A stretch of 31,400 nucleotides of DNA from an uncultured Eubacteriales bacterium (GCA_900555855.1 USML01000007.1:1-31400); one strand, 5' to 3'. Counted from the first letter of the stretch, positions 23,195-30,898 are shown. Made by a program: numbers and translations. Notes: a model not told the origin generated them from the sequence alone.

Positions 23195-23977
23195 ATGCGT
23201 ACTGGCATCATCACCGGAGCCTCCTCCGGCATGGGAAGAGAGTTCGTCCTGCAGGCGGCGGCCCGGGGCGATCTGGACGAGATCTGGGTCATTGCCCGCC
23301 GGGCGGAGCGGCTGGAGCGGCTGAAAAAGGAGGTCTCCGTGCCGCTGTTTGTCCTGCCCCTGGACCTGACCCGGGCGGAGAGCTTTGAGACCTACCGCAA
23401 GACCCTGGAGGAGCGCCGGCCGCAGGTGACGCTGCTGATCAACGCCAGCGGCTTCGGCAAGTTCGGCCGCTATGACCAGATCCCCCTGCAGGACAGTCTG
23501 GACATGATCGACCTGAACTGCAGGGCGCTGGTGCACATCACCCAGCTGACGCTGCCCTATCTGGAAAAGGGCACTCATGTGATCCAGATCGACAGCCTTT
23601 CCGCCTTCCAGCCGGTGCCCTATCTGGGCGTCTACGGCGCCACGAAGGCCTTTGTGCTGAGCTATTCCCGCAGCCTCAATGCGGAGCTGGCGCCCCGGGG
23701 GATCCACATGATGGCCTTTTGCCCCGGCTGGGTCAAGACGGAGTTTTTTGACCATGCGGAGCAGACCTCCAAGACCGCCGTTACCTATTTCAATCAGCTG
23801 TTCACCGCCCGGGAGGTGGTGGCCTGCGCCCTGCGGGATTCCGCCCGGGGCAGGGATGTGTGCGTCCCCGGCTTCCGGATCAAGCTCCAGGTCCTGCTGA
23901 CCAAGCTGCTGCCCCACCGGCTGGTGATGCGGATCTGGCTGAAGCAGCAGAAGCACGCCGGAAAAACAGAAGCATGA
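23195..23977 (+). CDS. Short-chain dehydrogenase/reductase
   Basis: This 260-residue classical SDR has the cofactor motif TGASSGMG (7-14), the NASG motif (about 90) and a catalytic Tyr147-x3-Lys151 in YGATKAF; a Ser lies near IDSLSAF. The first-strand context (RR after IA) suggests NADP(H) preference. A GAAGGGAG site lies before the ATG. It is related to the YqjQ/DltE-like reductases of unknown substrate. It overlaps the next gene by an ATGA, so all three genes of the rex unit are probably co-transcribed. Confidence 0.88.
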   Translation: MRTGIITGASSGMGREFVLQAAARGDLDEIWVIARRAERLERLKKEVSVPLFVLPLDLTRAESFETYRKTLEERRPQVTLLINASGFGKFGRYDQIPLQDSLDMIDLNCRALVHITQLTLPYLEKGTHVIQIDSLSAFQPVPYLGVYGATKAFVLSYSRSLNAELAPRGIHMMAFCPGWVKTEFFDHAEQTSKTAVTYFNQLFTAREVVACALRDSARGRDVCVPGFRIKLQVLLTKLLPHRLVMRIWLKQQKHAGKTEA

Positions 23978-24873
23978 CCGGGAGCAGGATCATGGAACGG
24001 GAGCTGGACGCCTGCCAGCGCATTGAGCGCAGCATCATCAAAAAATACCGGAAGGAGCTTTGGAATCCCTTCATTCTTGCCGTCAAGCAATACCGCCTCA
24101 TTCAGGGCGGCGACCGGATCGCCGTCTGCATCTCCGGCGGAAAGGATTCCATGCTGCTGGCAAAGCTCATGCAGCAGCTGCGGGCCTACAGCGAGGTCCC
24201 CTTTGAGCTGCGCTTTCTGGTGATGGATCCTGGCTATAACGCCGAAAATCGGCAGCAGCTCCTGCACAATGCCGAGCTGCTGCGGATCCCCGTCACCGTT
24301 TTTGAGAGCGATGTGTTTCGCGTGGCCAACGGCGCGGAAAAGAACCCCTGCTATCTCTGCGCCCGGATGCGCCGGGGCCATCTCTACAGTCAGGCCCGGG
24401 CGCTGGGCTGCAATAAGATCGCCTTGGGGCACCATTTCAACGATGTGGTGGAGACCACGGTGCTGAGTATGTTTTACGGGGCGCAGCTGCAGGCCATGCC
24501 TCCCAAGCTCCACAGCAAAAATTTTCCCGGCATGACGCTGATCCGGCCGCTTTATTGCATCCATGAGGAGGACATTTTGGCCTGGAAGCGCTACAACGGG
24601 CTGGAATTTCTTCAGTGTGCCTGCCGCTTTACCGAGAAAAATGAGGGCGCCCACGATGGCGGCTCCTCCAAGCGGCAGGAGATCAAGCTGCTGCTGAAGA
24701 AGCTTCGGCAGACCAGCCCAAACATTGAAAAAAGCATCTTCCGCAGCATCCACGCGGTTGCGCTGGATACCTTTCCGGGCTATAAGTCCGGCGGCGTGGA
24801 GCACAGCTTTTTAGAGCGCTTTGATGCGCTGGAGGGGCAAGGCGCCCCGGCAGACGGAGCGGAGGGAGACTGA
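23974..24873 (+). CDS. TtcA-like PP-loop tRNA sulfurtransferase
   Basis: This 299-residue N-type ATP pyrophosphatase has the PP-loop SGGKDS at residues 54-59, then the TtcA hallmark CYLCARMRRG (Cys126, Cys129). A second cysteine pair is FLQCACRF (Cys215, Cys217), spaced CxC where TtcA usually has CxxC. TtcA enzymes use a [4Fe-4S] cluster to thiolate C32 of certain tRNAs. The ATG at 23974 overlaps the SDR stop (ATGA); a second ATG at 23992 after GGGAGCAGG is also possible. Family is secure, exact tRNA target is not. It ends the rex operon. Confidence 0.85.
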   Translation: MTGSRIMERELDACQRIERSIIKKYRKELWNPFILAVKQYRLIQGGDRIAVCISGGKDSMLLAKLMQQLRAYSEVPFELRFLVMDPGYNAENRQQLLHNAELLRIPVTVFESDVFRVANGAEKNPCYLCARMRRGHLYSQARALGCNKIALGHHFNDVVETTVLSMFYGAQLQAMPPKLHSKNFPGMTLIRPLYCIHEEDILAWKRYNGLEFLQCACRFTEKNEGAHDGGSSKRQEIKLLLKKLRQTSPNIEKSIFRSIHAVALDTFPGYKSGGVEHSFLERFDALEGQGAPADGAEGD

Positions 24874-24879
24874 GCCGCC

Positions 24880-24902
24880 GCAAAATGCACAGCATTTTTT
24901 GC
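24880..24902 (+). terminator. Weak terminator of the rex operon
   Basis: AAAATGC (24882-24888) pairs with GCATTTT (24892-24898) around ACA, with further T residues after it. It is a short AT-rich stem directly after the stop, so read-through toward the met leader is possible. Confidence 0.55.
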
Positions 24903-24962
24903 GAAGCGCCGGTTTTTCTCCGTGCAGCTTTCACAGACTTTTTGTCCGGCTGGTTTTTTCTG

Positions 24963-24991
24963 TTGACAGCGGACCTCGCCGGTGCTATGCT
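24963..24991 (+). promoter_or_regulatory. Promoter of the met leader and metNIQ operon
   Basis: A perfect TTGACA (24963-24968), a 17-base spacer ending in an extended TGC, and TATGCT (24986-24991) form a strong vegetative promoter. It is about 55 bases upstream of the leader ORF and about 290 upstream of metN. No S-box or T-box consensus is visible between it and metN. Confidence 0.85.
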
Positions 24992-25044
24992 ACCCACAGA
25001 AAATATGCTCCGCCCCTTGGCGGGCAGAAGGGAGACCTCTCACC

Positions 25045-25185
25045 ATGGCAAACGGCTTTCTGATGGCGCGCGATATGATGTACATGTGCATGTGCATTGG
25101 CATGATGATGCTGATGTGCATGCTTTTCCGTGTCCAAAATTGCTGCCGCCCACTGCCTGCCATGCTGAGACGGGAGGCTTGCTGA
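25045..25185 (+). CDS. Met/Cys-rich leader peptide, candidate attenuator of the met operon
   Basis: This is a 46-codon ORF preceded by AGAAGGGAG (ten bases before the ATG). Of its residues 12 are Met and 6 Cys; codons 11-26 (25075-25122) contain nine Met and three Cys, including Met-Met and Met-Met-Met runs. It lies between a consensus promoter and an intrinsic terminator, directly upstream of the methionine transporter operon. That is the classical arrangement of a ribosome-sensing leader peptide. The stop codon lies in the loop of a stem (25175-25182 with 25188-25195), so a terminating ribosome would cover this region. Alternatively it could be a genuine tiny Met/Cys-rich protein that binds metal or sits in a membrane, but the location upstream of metN makes that less likely. 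Not a family I recognise. Confidence 0.75.
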   Translation: MANGFLMARDMMYMCMCIGMMMLMCMLFRVQNCCRPLPAMLRREAC

Positions 25186-25195
25186 AAGCAAGCTT
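25175..25195 (+). promoter_or_regulatory. Leader stop-codon hairpin
   Basis: AGGCTTGC (25175-25182) pairs with GCAAGCTT (25188-25195), eight bp with one G-U, and the leader UGA (25183-25185) sits in the loop. The left arm plus the stop region (25176-25184) can alternatively pair with the terminator's 5' arm (GGCTT with AAGCC, then three more pairs after a mismatch), giving a candidate antiterminator. Confidence 0.5.
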
Positions 25196-25210
25196 CAGGT
25201 CTGCAATACT

Positions 25211-25246
25211 GCGGGAAGCCCGGGATGGGGCTTCCCGCTTTTTATT
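25211..25246 (+). terminator. Attenuator terminator upstream of metN
   Basis: GCGGGAAGCCC (25211-25221) and GGGCTTCCCGC (25228-25238) form a perfect 11-bp stem with a six-base loop, followed by TTTTTATTTT. It lies 25 bases after the leader stop codon and about 30 before the metN start, so it must be bypassed for metNIQ to be expressed from the promoter at 24963. Confidence 0.9.
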
Positions 25247-25276
25247 TTCCGCTTCGAGCGAAATGGAGGGATCTGC

Positions 25277-26323
25277 TTGATCGAACTGAACCATGTATCC
25301 AAGACCTTCGGCTCTGGCCAGAGCCAGGTCCGCGCAGTGGAGGATGTGAGCCTGCGCATCGGCCCGGGAGAGATCTTCGGCGTCATCGGCTTTTCCGGCG
25401 CGGGAAAATCCACGCTGGTGCGCTGCATCAATCTGCTGGAAAAGCCTACGGAGGGCACCGTCACCGTAGATGGGCAGGAGCTGACGGCCCTTGCTCCGGC
25501 GGCCCTGCGCCAGGCCCGGCGGAGGATCGGCATGATCTTCCAGCATTTTAATCTGATGCAGTCCCGCACGGTGTTTGGCAATGTGGCCTATCCTCTGCGG
25601 GGCAGCGGCATGACCCGGGCACAGATCGCGGAAAAGGTCCGGGGGCTGCTGCAGCTGGTGGACATCGCCGATAAGGAAAATGCCTATCCCAGCCAGCTTT
25701 CCGGCGGGCAGAAGCAGCGGGTGGCTATCGCCCGGGCGCTGGCCTGCGACCCGAAGGTGCTGCTGTGCGACGAGGCCACCTCCGCGCTGGATCCCCAGAC
25801 CACCAAGTCCATTCTGGAGCTGCTGCGGCGGCTGAACGAACAGCTGGGCCTGACCATCGTGCTCATCACCCATGAGATGGCGGTGGTCAAGGAGATCTGC
25901 AGCCGGGTGGCCGTCATGGAGCACGGCCGGGTGGTGGAGGAGGGGGATGTGCTGTCTGTCTTTGCCGCGCCCCGGCAGGAGGTCACGCGGAGCTTTATCC
26001 GCACCACCTCCAATCTGCGCAAGATCGATGAGCTGGTGGCGGCAGACGAGCCCATCACCCACCTGCGTCCCGGAGAGCTCATCGTCCGGCTGTCCTATCT
26101 CAGCAGCAACGCAGCCCAGCCGGTGATCTCGGCCATTTCCCGGCTTTACAGCGTGGATATCAGCATTATTTTCGCCAACATCGAGATCATCCAGAATGTG
26201 CCCATCGGCGGCACGGTGGCCATCGTCAGCGGCCGGCGGCCGGATATCACCCGGGCCATGGAATATCTCATCGAACACAATGTAGGAGTGGAGGTCATCA
26301 AGGATGCAAGAGCTGCTGAATAA
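25277..26323 (+). CDS. metN: Methionine ABC transporter ATP-binding protein MetN
   Basis: This 348-residue ATPase has Walker A GFSGAGKS (38-45), a Q-loop in FQHFNLMQSRTV, the signature LSGGQKQRVAIARAL, Walker B VLLCDEATSALD and the H-loop THEMAVV. The C-terminal part (about 265-345) is the NIL domain, which in known MetN binds methionine and inhibits transport. The start is TTG at 25277, preceded by GGAGG at six bases; a nearby ATG is out of frame. It powers uptake through MetI, whose gene overlaps it by 20 bases. Expression is likely controlled by the leader and terminator just upstream. Confidence 0.95.
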   Translation: MIELNHVSKTFGSGQSQVRAVEDVSLRIGPGEIFGVIGFSGAGKSTLVRCINLLEKPTEGTVTVDGQELTALAPAALRQARRRIGMIFQHFNLMQSRTVFGNVAYPLRGSGMTRAQIAEKVRGLLQLVDIADKENAYPSQLSGGQKQRVAIARALACDPKVLLCDEATSALDPQTTKSILELLRRLNEQLGLTIVLITHEMAVVKEICSRVAVMEHGRVVEEGDVLSVFAAPRQEVTRSFIRTTSNLRKIDELVAADEPITHLRPGELIVRLSYLSSNAAQPVISAISRLYSVDISIIFANIEIIQNVPIGGTVAIVSGRRPDITRAMEYLIEHNVGVEVIKDARAAE

Positions 26324-26984
26324 ATGGATCCCCAATGTGATGGGCCGGCTGCCGGATTTCTGGCAGGCCATCGGCGACACGCTGCTGATGGTGGTCTGGT
26401 CCGGCGCCATTTCCTTTGTGCTGGGGCTGGCGCTGGGCGTGGTGGTGACGGTGACCCGGCCCGGCGGCATTCTGGAAAACCGGGTCGTCTACCAGCTTCT
26501 GGACAAGCTGATCAATTTCATCCGCTCCATCCCCTTCATCATTCTGCTGACGGCGGTGATGCCCCTTTCCCGGCTGATCATGGGAACGGCCATCTATGTC
26601 CGGGGCGCCATCGTGCCGCTGGTCTTTGGGACGGTGCCCTTCTTTACCCGGCAGGTGGAGAGCGCGCTGGCCCAGGTGGACAAGGGGCTGGTGGAGGCGG
26701 CGCTGGCCATGGGCTCCTCACCGCTGGAGATCGTCTTTCGCGTCTATCTCCGGGAGAGCATTGCAGCCATCGCCCGGGGCACCACCATCACCCTGATCAG
26801 CCTTATCGGCCTGACGGCCATGGCCGGCGTGGTGGGCGCGGGCGGCCTGGGCGATTTTGCCATCCGCTACGGCCACGACCGGAACATGACGGATGTGACC
26901 TATGTGACCGTTCTGGTGGTCTTCCTGCTGGTGAGCCTGATCCAGTTCATCGGCGGACGCATCGTAAAGAAAAACACCCATTGA
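26304..26984 (+). CDS. metI: Methionine ABC transporter permease MetI
   Basis: The 226-residue membrane protein has five hydrophobic spans and the MetI hallmarks: FIRSIPFIILL, VPFFTRQVESAL, the coupling loop EAALAMGSSPLEIVFRVYLRES, and GVVGAGGLGDFAIRYGH near the end. It begins inside the end of metN with GGAGG upstream. It forms the homodimeric channel of the transporter. Confidence 0.95.
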   Translation: MQELLNKWIPNVMGRLPDFWQAIGDTLLMVVWSGAISFVLGLALGVVVTVTRPGGILENRVVYQLLDKLINFIRSIPFIILLTAVMPLSRLIMGTAIYVRGAIVPLVFGTVPFFTRQVESALAQVDKGLVEAALAMGSSPLEIVFRVYLRESIAAIARGTTITLISLIGLTAMAGVVGAGGLGDFAIRYGHDRNMTDVTYVTVLVVFLLVSLIQFIGGRIVKKNTH

Positions 26985-27041
26985 ATCCATGGGCTTTCAA
27001 TAAAGAACATCAAAGCATCCACGATTTAGGAGGAAACGAAT

Positions 27042-27893
27042 ATGAACCTGAAGAAATCTCTGGCCCTGTGCCTGGCCGCTGCCGCCATTTTGACCCTGCT
27101 GTGCGCCTGCGGCAGCCCCGCGAGCTCCAAAACCGAGACCACTACCGTGAAGATCGGCGTCACCGGAAGCTTTTATGAGGACCTGTGGCAGCCTGCCAAG
27201 GAGCTTTTGAAAAAGGACGGCATTGATTTGCAGATCGTGCAGTTTTCCGATTTTGTCACCCCAAACAACGCGCTGGCCAACGGAGAGATCGACCTGAATG
27301 CCTTCCAGCACCGGGTCTATCTGGAATCTGAGGTGAAAAACTACGGCTACGCCATCCAGAACATCGGCAATACCCTGATCATCCCGCTGAACATCTATTC
27401 CCAGAAGGTCTCCTCCGTCAGCGAGCTGAAGGACGGCGATACCGTGGCCATCCCCGACGACGAGAGCAACGGCGGCCGGGCGCTGAAGGTGCTGGAATCC
27501 GCGGGCCTTATCACCCTGAGCCCCGATGCCGGCTTCAACCCCTCCGTCAGCGATATCACCAGCTACAAGGTCAAGCTTCAGATCGAGGAGCTGAAGGCCA
27601 ATGTGATCCCCTCCGTGCTGCCCGATGTGACCGCCGCCGTGGTCAACGGCAACTTTGCGCTGGATTTCGGCCTGAAGCAGGAGGAGGCCATCTTCCAGGA
27701 TGAAAATCTGGATCAGAAGGAATATTGGTGCCTGATCGCCGCCCGCACCGCCGATTTGGAGGATGCGGACAAAAAGGCCCTGTATCAGTCCATCGTGGAC
27801 GCTTATCATTCCGCCGAAACGCAGACTGTCTTCGACACCACCTACAAGGGCTATTTCGTCTCCGTGGGCTGGGACGAGGATCTGCTGGGCTGA
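27042..27893 (+). CDS. metQ: Methionine-binding lipoprotein MetQ (NlpA family)
   Basis: The 283-residue protein has a lipoprotein signal with lipobox LCAC (acylated Cys23), then an NlpA domain: VKIGVTGSFYEDLWQPAKELLKKDGIDLQIVQFSDFVTPNNALANGEIDLNAFQHR, a family-typical opening, then IPDDESNGGRALKVLESAGLI. It captures methionine (D or L, or close analogues) outside the membrane for MetNI. AGGAGG lies upstream of the ATG. Confidence 0.94.
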   Translation: MNLKKSLALCLAAAAILTLLCACGSPASSKTETTTVKIGVTGSFYEDLWQPAKELLKKDGIDLQIVQFSDFVTPNNALANGEIDLNAFQHRVYLESEVKNYGYAIQNIGNTLIIPLNIYSQKVSSVSELKDGDTVAIPDDESNGGRALKVLESAGLITLSPDAGFNPSVSDITSYKVKLQIEELKANVIPSVLPDVTAAVVNGNFALDFGLKQEEAIFQDENLDQKEYWCLIAARTADLEDADKKALYQSIVDAYHSAETQTVFDTTYKGYFVSVGWDEDLLG

Positions 27894-27919
27894 CGGGAGC
27901 AGGAAAGGAGAGGTATAGC

Positions 27920-29311
27920 ATGGCTGTGGACAAAAGCATCCTCCGGTCCATTTTCCCCCGGCCGGAGCAGACGGTCTTTGACCGCATCGAGGAAAAATAT
28001 CTCAGCGATACCTTAGGCCGCAAAAAGGGCCGGGCGGAGGCTCTGGTCTTTCCGGAGAGCACCGAGCAGGTGAGCCGTCTGCTGGCCTATGCCCACGAAA
28101 ACCGGATCCCTGTCACGCCCCGGGGCGCAGGGACCAATCTGGTGGGCTCCACCGTGCCGCTGGACGGCGGCATCATTCTGGATCTTTCCCACATGAACCG
28201 GATCCTGGAGCTGGACCGGGACACCATGACCGTCACCGTGGAGCCGGGCATCCTGCTGCAGGACCTGCAGCGCTATGTGGAGGAGCGGGGCCTGTTTTAT
28301 CCGCCGGATCCCGGCGATAAGGAATCCTCCATCGGCGGCAACATCAGCACCAACGCCGGCGGGATGCGGGCCGTGAAATACGGCGTCACCCGGGACTATG
28401 TCCGCGGGCTGGAGGTGGTGCTGGCCGACGGCACCGTTTTGCAGGCAGGCGGGAAATGCGTCAAGGACGCCAGCGGCCTTTCGCTGAAGAATCTCTTTGT
28501 AGGCTCTGAGGGGACGCTGGCGGTGATCACCAAATGCATCCTGAAGCTGATCCCTAAGCCGGAGACCTCCGTCAGCGTGCTGGTGCCCTATGCCGATCTG
28601 GAGAAGGGCATCACCAGCGTGCTGGCCATCCTGCAGGCCGGCGCAGATCCCACCGCCGTGGAGTTTATCCAGCGGAAGGTGGTGGCGCTGGGCGAGCGGT
28701 ATTCTGGCGTGCAGTATCCCTGCCCGGAGGCCGGCTCCTTCATCCTGCTGACCTTTGACGGCCACGCCTCTCAGGTGCAGGAGAGCGTGGAGCGGGTCCG
28801 GAGGGTGGCGCTGGAGCACGGCGCCATGGATTATATCGTCCTCGACGATCCCGCCCGGGCCGCGGACATCTGGCGGGTGCGGGGCGCGCTGGTGAAGGCG
28901 GTGGAGGCCGTCTCCGAGCAGGAGCCGGTGGACATCGTGGTGCCCATCAGCAAAACCGCCGATTTCATCGCCTTCATCCACACGCTGGAGCAGGAGAGCG
29001 GCATGCAAATGGTCAGCTTCGGCCACGCCGGCGACGGCAATGTGCATCTCTGCGTGGTGCGGGGCGACCGGGACGAGAAGACCTGGCGGCGGGAGCTGAA
29101 GCAGAATATGGAGAAGGCCTATGCCAAGGCCTATGCCCTGGGCGGCGTCACCTCCGGCGAGCATGGCATCGGCATCAGCAAGCGCCATTATTTCCTGCGG
29201 GAAACGCCCCGGGCCAATCTGGAGGTCATGAACCGGGTCAAGGACGCGCTGGATCCCCTGCACATCCTCAACGATAAAAAATCCTACATTCTGGGAGGAA
29301 CCGACCAATGA
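27920..29311 (+). CDS. FAD-linked 2-hydroxyacid dehydrogenase, GlcD/D-lactate dehydrogenase type
   Basis: This 463-residue protein has an N-terminal PCMH-type FAD-binding domain (PVTPRGAGTNLVGSTVPLDGGIILDL at about 61-86, DPGDKESSIGGNISTNAGGMRAVKYG, FVGSEGTLAVIT) and a C-terminal FAD-oxidase domain with the metal motif HAGDGNVH (369-376) and GEHGIG. Enzymes of this type oxidise D-2-hydroxy acids to 2-oxo acids in the cytoplasm, often passing electrons to an electron-transfer flavoprotein, which is not encoded here. It sits 26 bases after metQ and overlaps the aminotransferase start by ATGA. A fitting substrate would be D-2-hydroxy-4-methylthiobutyrate, the hydroxy analogue of methionine. That is inferred from context; lactate or glycolate remain possible. 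Confidence 0.88.
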   Translation: MAVDKSILRSIFPRPEQTVFDRIEEKYLSDTLGRKKGRAEALVFPESTEQVSRLLAYAHENRIPVTPRGAGTNLVGSTVPLDGGIILDLSHMNRILELDRDTMTVTVEPGILLQDLQRYVEERGLFYPPDPGDKESSIGGNISTNAGGMRAVKYGVTRDYVRGLEVVLADGTVLQAGGKCVKDASGLSLKNLFVGSEGTLAVITKCILKLIPKPETSVSVLVPYADLEKGITSVLAILQAGADPTAVEFIQRKVVALGERYSGVQYPCPEAGSFILLTFDGHASQVQESVERVRRVALEHGAMDYIVLDDPARAADIWRVRGALVKAVEAVSEQEPVDIVVPISKTADFIAFIHTLEQESGMQMVSFGHAGDGNVHLCVVRGDRDEKTWRRELKQNMEKAYAKAYALGGVTSGEHGIGISKRHYFLRETPRANLEVMNRVKDALDPLHILNDKKSYILGGTDQ

Positions 29312-30480
29312 AGCCCCTTTCCGGCCGCACTGCGGTCTTTACCGATTCCGTCATCCGCCGGATGACGCGGATCTCCGCCCAATACGGCGCCGTCAATCTT
29401 TCTCAGGGCTTTCCGGATTTTGATCCGCCGGAGGCCATCCTGCAGCGACTGGCAGAGGTCGCCCATGAGGATTTTCACCAGTATTCCATCACCTGGGGCG
29501 CAAAAAACTTCCGGGAGGCGCTGGCCGCCAAGCAGTCGCCCCGGATGGGCTATACCATCGACCCGGAGCGCGAGATCACCGTCACCTGCGGCAGTACGGA
29601 GGCCATGATGGCCGCCATGATGACGGTGGTGGATCCGGGCGATAAGGTCATCGTCTTTTCTCCCTTTTATGAAAACTACGGGGCCGACGCCATCCTCTCC
29701 GGGGCGGAGCCCATCTATGTCTCCCTGTGCCCGCCGGACTATCATTTTGATCCCGGCGCGCTGGAGCAGGCCTTCCGGCAAAAGCCCAAGGCGCTGATCC
29801 TCTGCAACCCCTCCAATCCCTGCGGCAAGGTGTTTACCCGGGAGGAGCTGCAGACCATCGCCGATCTGGCGGAGCAATACGATGCCTATGTGATCACCGA
29901 CGAGGTCTATGAGCATATCGTCTATGCTCCCTTCCAGCACATCTATTTCAGCTCGCTGCCCCGGATGCGGCAGCGGACCATCTGCTGCAGCTCGCTTTCC
30001 AAGACCTATTCCATCACCGGCTGGCGGCTGGGCTATACCATCGCGCCGGAGGAGATCACCGAGCGCATCAAAAAGGTCCACGATTTTCTCACGGTGGGCG
30101 CGGCTGCGCCGCTGCAGGAGGCCGTGATCCCCGGCCTGCGCTTCGGGCAGGACTATTACGACGGCCTGCAGGCGGAATACACCCACAAGCGGGACCTGTT
30201 TCTTCAGGGGCTGGACCGGATCGGCCTGACCCACAATGTGCCTCAGGGCGCCTATTATGTGATGCTGGACATCGGGGAGTTCGGCTTTGCCAGCGATCTG
30301 GAGTTCTGCGAGACGCTGGCGGAAAGGGTAGGGGTGGGGGCCGTCCCCGGCTCCAGCTTCTTCCGGGAGGATGTGAATCATCTGATCCGCTTCCACTTCG
30401 CCAAGAAGGACGAGACGCTGCTGGAGGCCCTGAACCGGCTGGAGCATATCCGGGAGAAGATCCCCGCCCGCCGGTCCTGA
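29308..30480 (+). CDS. PLP-dependent class I aminotransferase, probable methionine/keto-acid type
   Basis: The 390-residue fold-type I aminotransferase has VNLSQGFPDFDPP, CGSTEAMMAAMMTVVDPGDKVIVFSPFYENY, the NPSNPCGKVF motif, TDEVYEHIVY, and the PLP lysine Lys232 in SSLSKTYSITGWRLGY. A late Arg in IRFHFAK would bind the substrate carboxylate. The sequence resembles the methionine/kynurenine aminotransferase-like group (YbdL type), which uses aromatic and sulfur amino acids. It is fused by overlap to the hydroxyacid dehydrogenase gene, so the two steps hydroxy acid to keto acid to amino acid would proceed in one unit. Direction cannot be fixed from sequence. Confidence 0.9.
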   Translation: MKPLSGRTAVFTDSVIRRMTRISAQYGAVNLSQGFPDFDPPEAILQRLAEVAHEDFHQYSITWGAKNFREALAAKQSPRMGYTIDPEREITVTCGSTEAMMAAMMTVVDPGDKVIVFSPFYENYGADAILSGAEPIYVSLCPPDYHFDPGALEQAFRQKPKALILCNPSNPCGKVFTREELQTIADLAEQYDAYVITDEVYEHIVYAPFQHIYFSSLPRMRQRTICCSSLSKTYSITGWRLGYTIAPEEITERIKKVHDFLTVGAAAPLQEAVIPGLRFGQDYYDGLQAEYTHKRDLFLQGLDRIGLTHNVPQGAYYVMLDIGEFGFASDLEFCETLAERVGVGAVPGSSFFREDVNHLIRFHFAKKDETLLEALNRLEHIREKIPARRS

Positions 30481-30495
30481 GCCGCAGCGCCATAG

Positions 30496-30530
30496 AAAAA
30501 AAGCACCCTCCCGTGTCCCCGGGAGGGTGC
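30496..30530 (-). terminator. Terminator between aminotransferase and rrf2 genes
   Basis: GCACCCTCCCG (30503-30513) pairs with CGGGAGGGTGC (30520-30530) around a six-base loop. On the minus strand seven T residues follow, ending the rrf2 transcript. On the plus strand there is no U-tract, but the stable stem may also limit the met operon transcript. Confidence 0.85.
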
Positions 30531-30618
30531 GCTTGCAGTTCAGAAAAGATCGCGGCGGACTCATTCCACCATCAGCAGGCCAAAATGGTTCTGTTCCTCG
30601 CCCCGTTCCCGCAGGGTA

Positions 30619-30861
30619 TTAGCAGTCCAGCCCGTCCGGATCCCGGCGCATCAGGTCGGCCAGGGTGTAGCTGCTGAGATATTGCTCCATGACCTGCTGC
30701 AGGCCCGCCCAGAGGGGCAGCGTCCGGACGATGCTTTCCAGATATTTTTCCGAGATCTCCTGCCGCCGGGCGATGTCCTTCAGGGGGATATAGCCGTCGG
30801 AGGGATGCTCCGCCATATCCACCAGCACCCGCAGCGCATAGCGGCCCTTGGTGGAGATCAT
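30619..30861 (-). CDS. Rrf2-family regulator with an internal in-frame deletion
   Basis: Only 80 residues are encoded, where Rrf2/IscR proteins normally have about 130-160. The N-terminus is a canonical Rrf2 start (MISTKGRYALRVLVDMAEH, IPLKDIARRQEISEKYLESIV) and the C-terminus is canonical too (RTLPLWAGLQQVMEQYLSSYTLADLM). The middle, which usually contains the wing, the GSLAP region and the three cysteines that hold an Fe-S cluster, is missing, and the two ends join in frame. It could still dimerise through the long helix but should be altered in DNA and cluster binding. The ATG at 30861 and a promoter are intact, so the gene may be expressed. I consider it a degraded or repurposed regulator. 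Confidence 0.7.
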   Translation of the reverse strand: MISTKGRYALRVLVDMAEHPSDGYIPLKDIARRQEISEKYLESIVRTLPLWAGLQQVMEQYLSSYTLADLMRRDPDGLDC

Positions 30862-30898
30862 TATGCGCAGCGCCCCCTTTCCCGTCTGTTCTGCCTTG

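Noticed and set aside
24992..25276. S-box (SAM) or T-box riboswitch upstream of metN
   Set aside because: I looked for the T-box core (AGGGTGGNACCGCG-like) and S-box conserved elements before the terminator and saw neither; the Met-rich ORF occupies most of the leader. A covariance search would settle it.
30556..30618. Short coding-like stretch after the rrf2 stop in another frame (NTLRERGEEQNHFGLLMVE)
   Set aside because: It looks coding-like and could be a frameshifted tail or remnant, but at 19 codons with no start or homology I recognise I cannot support a gene.
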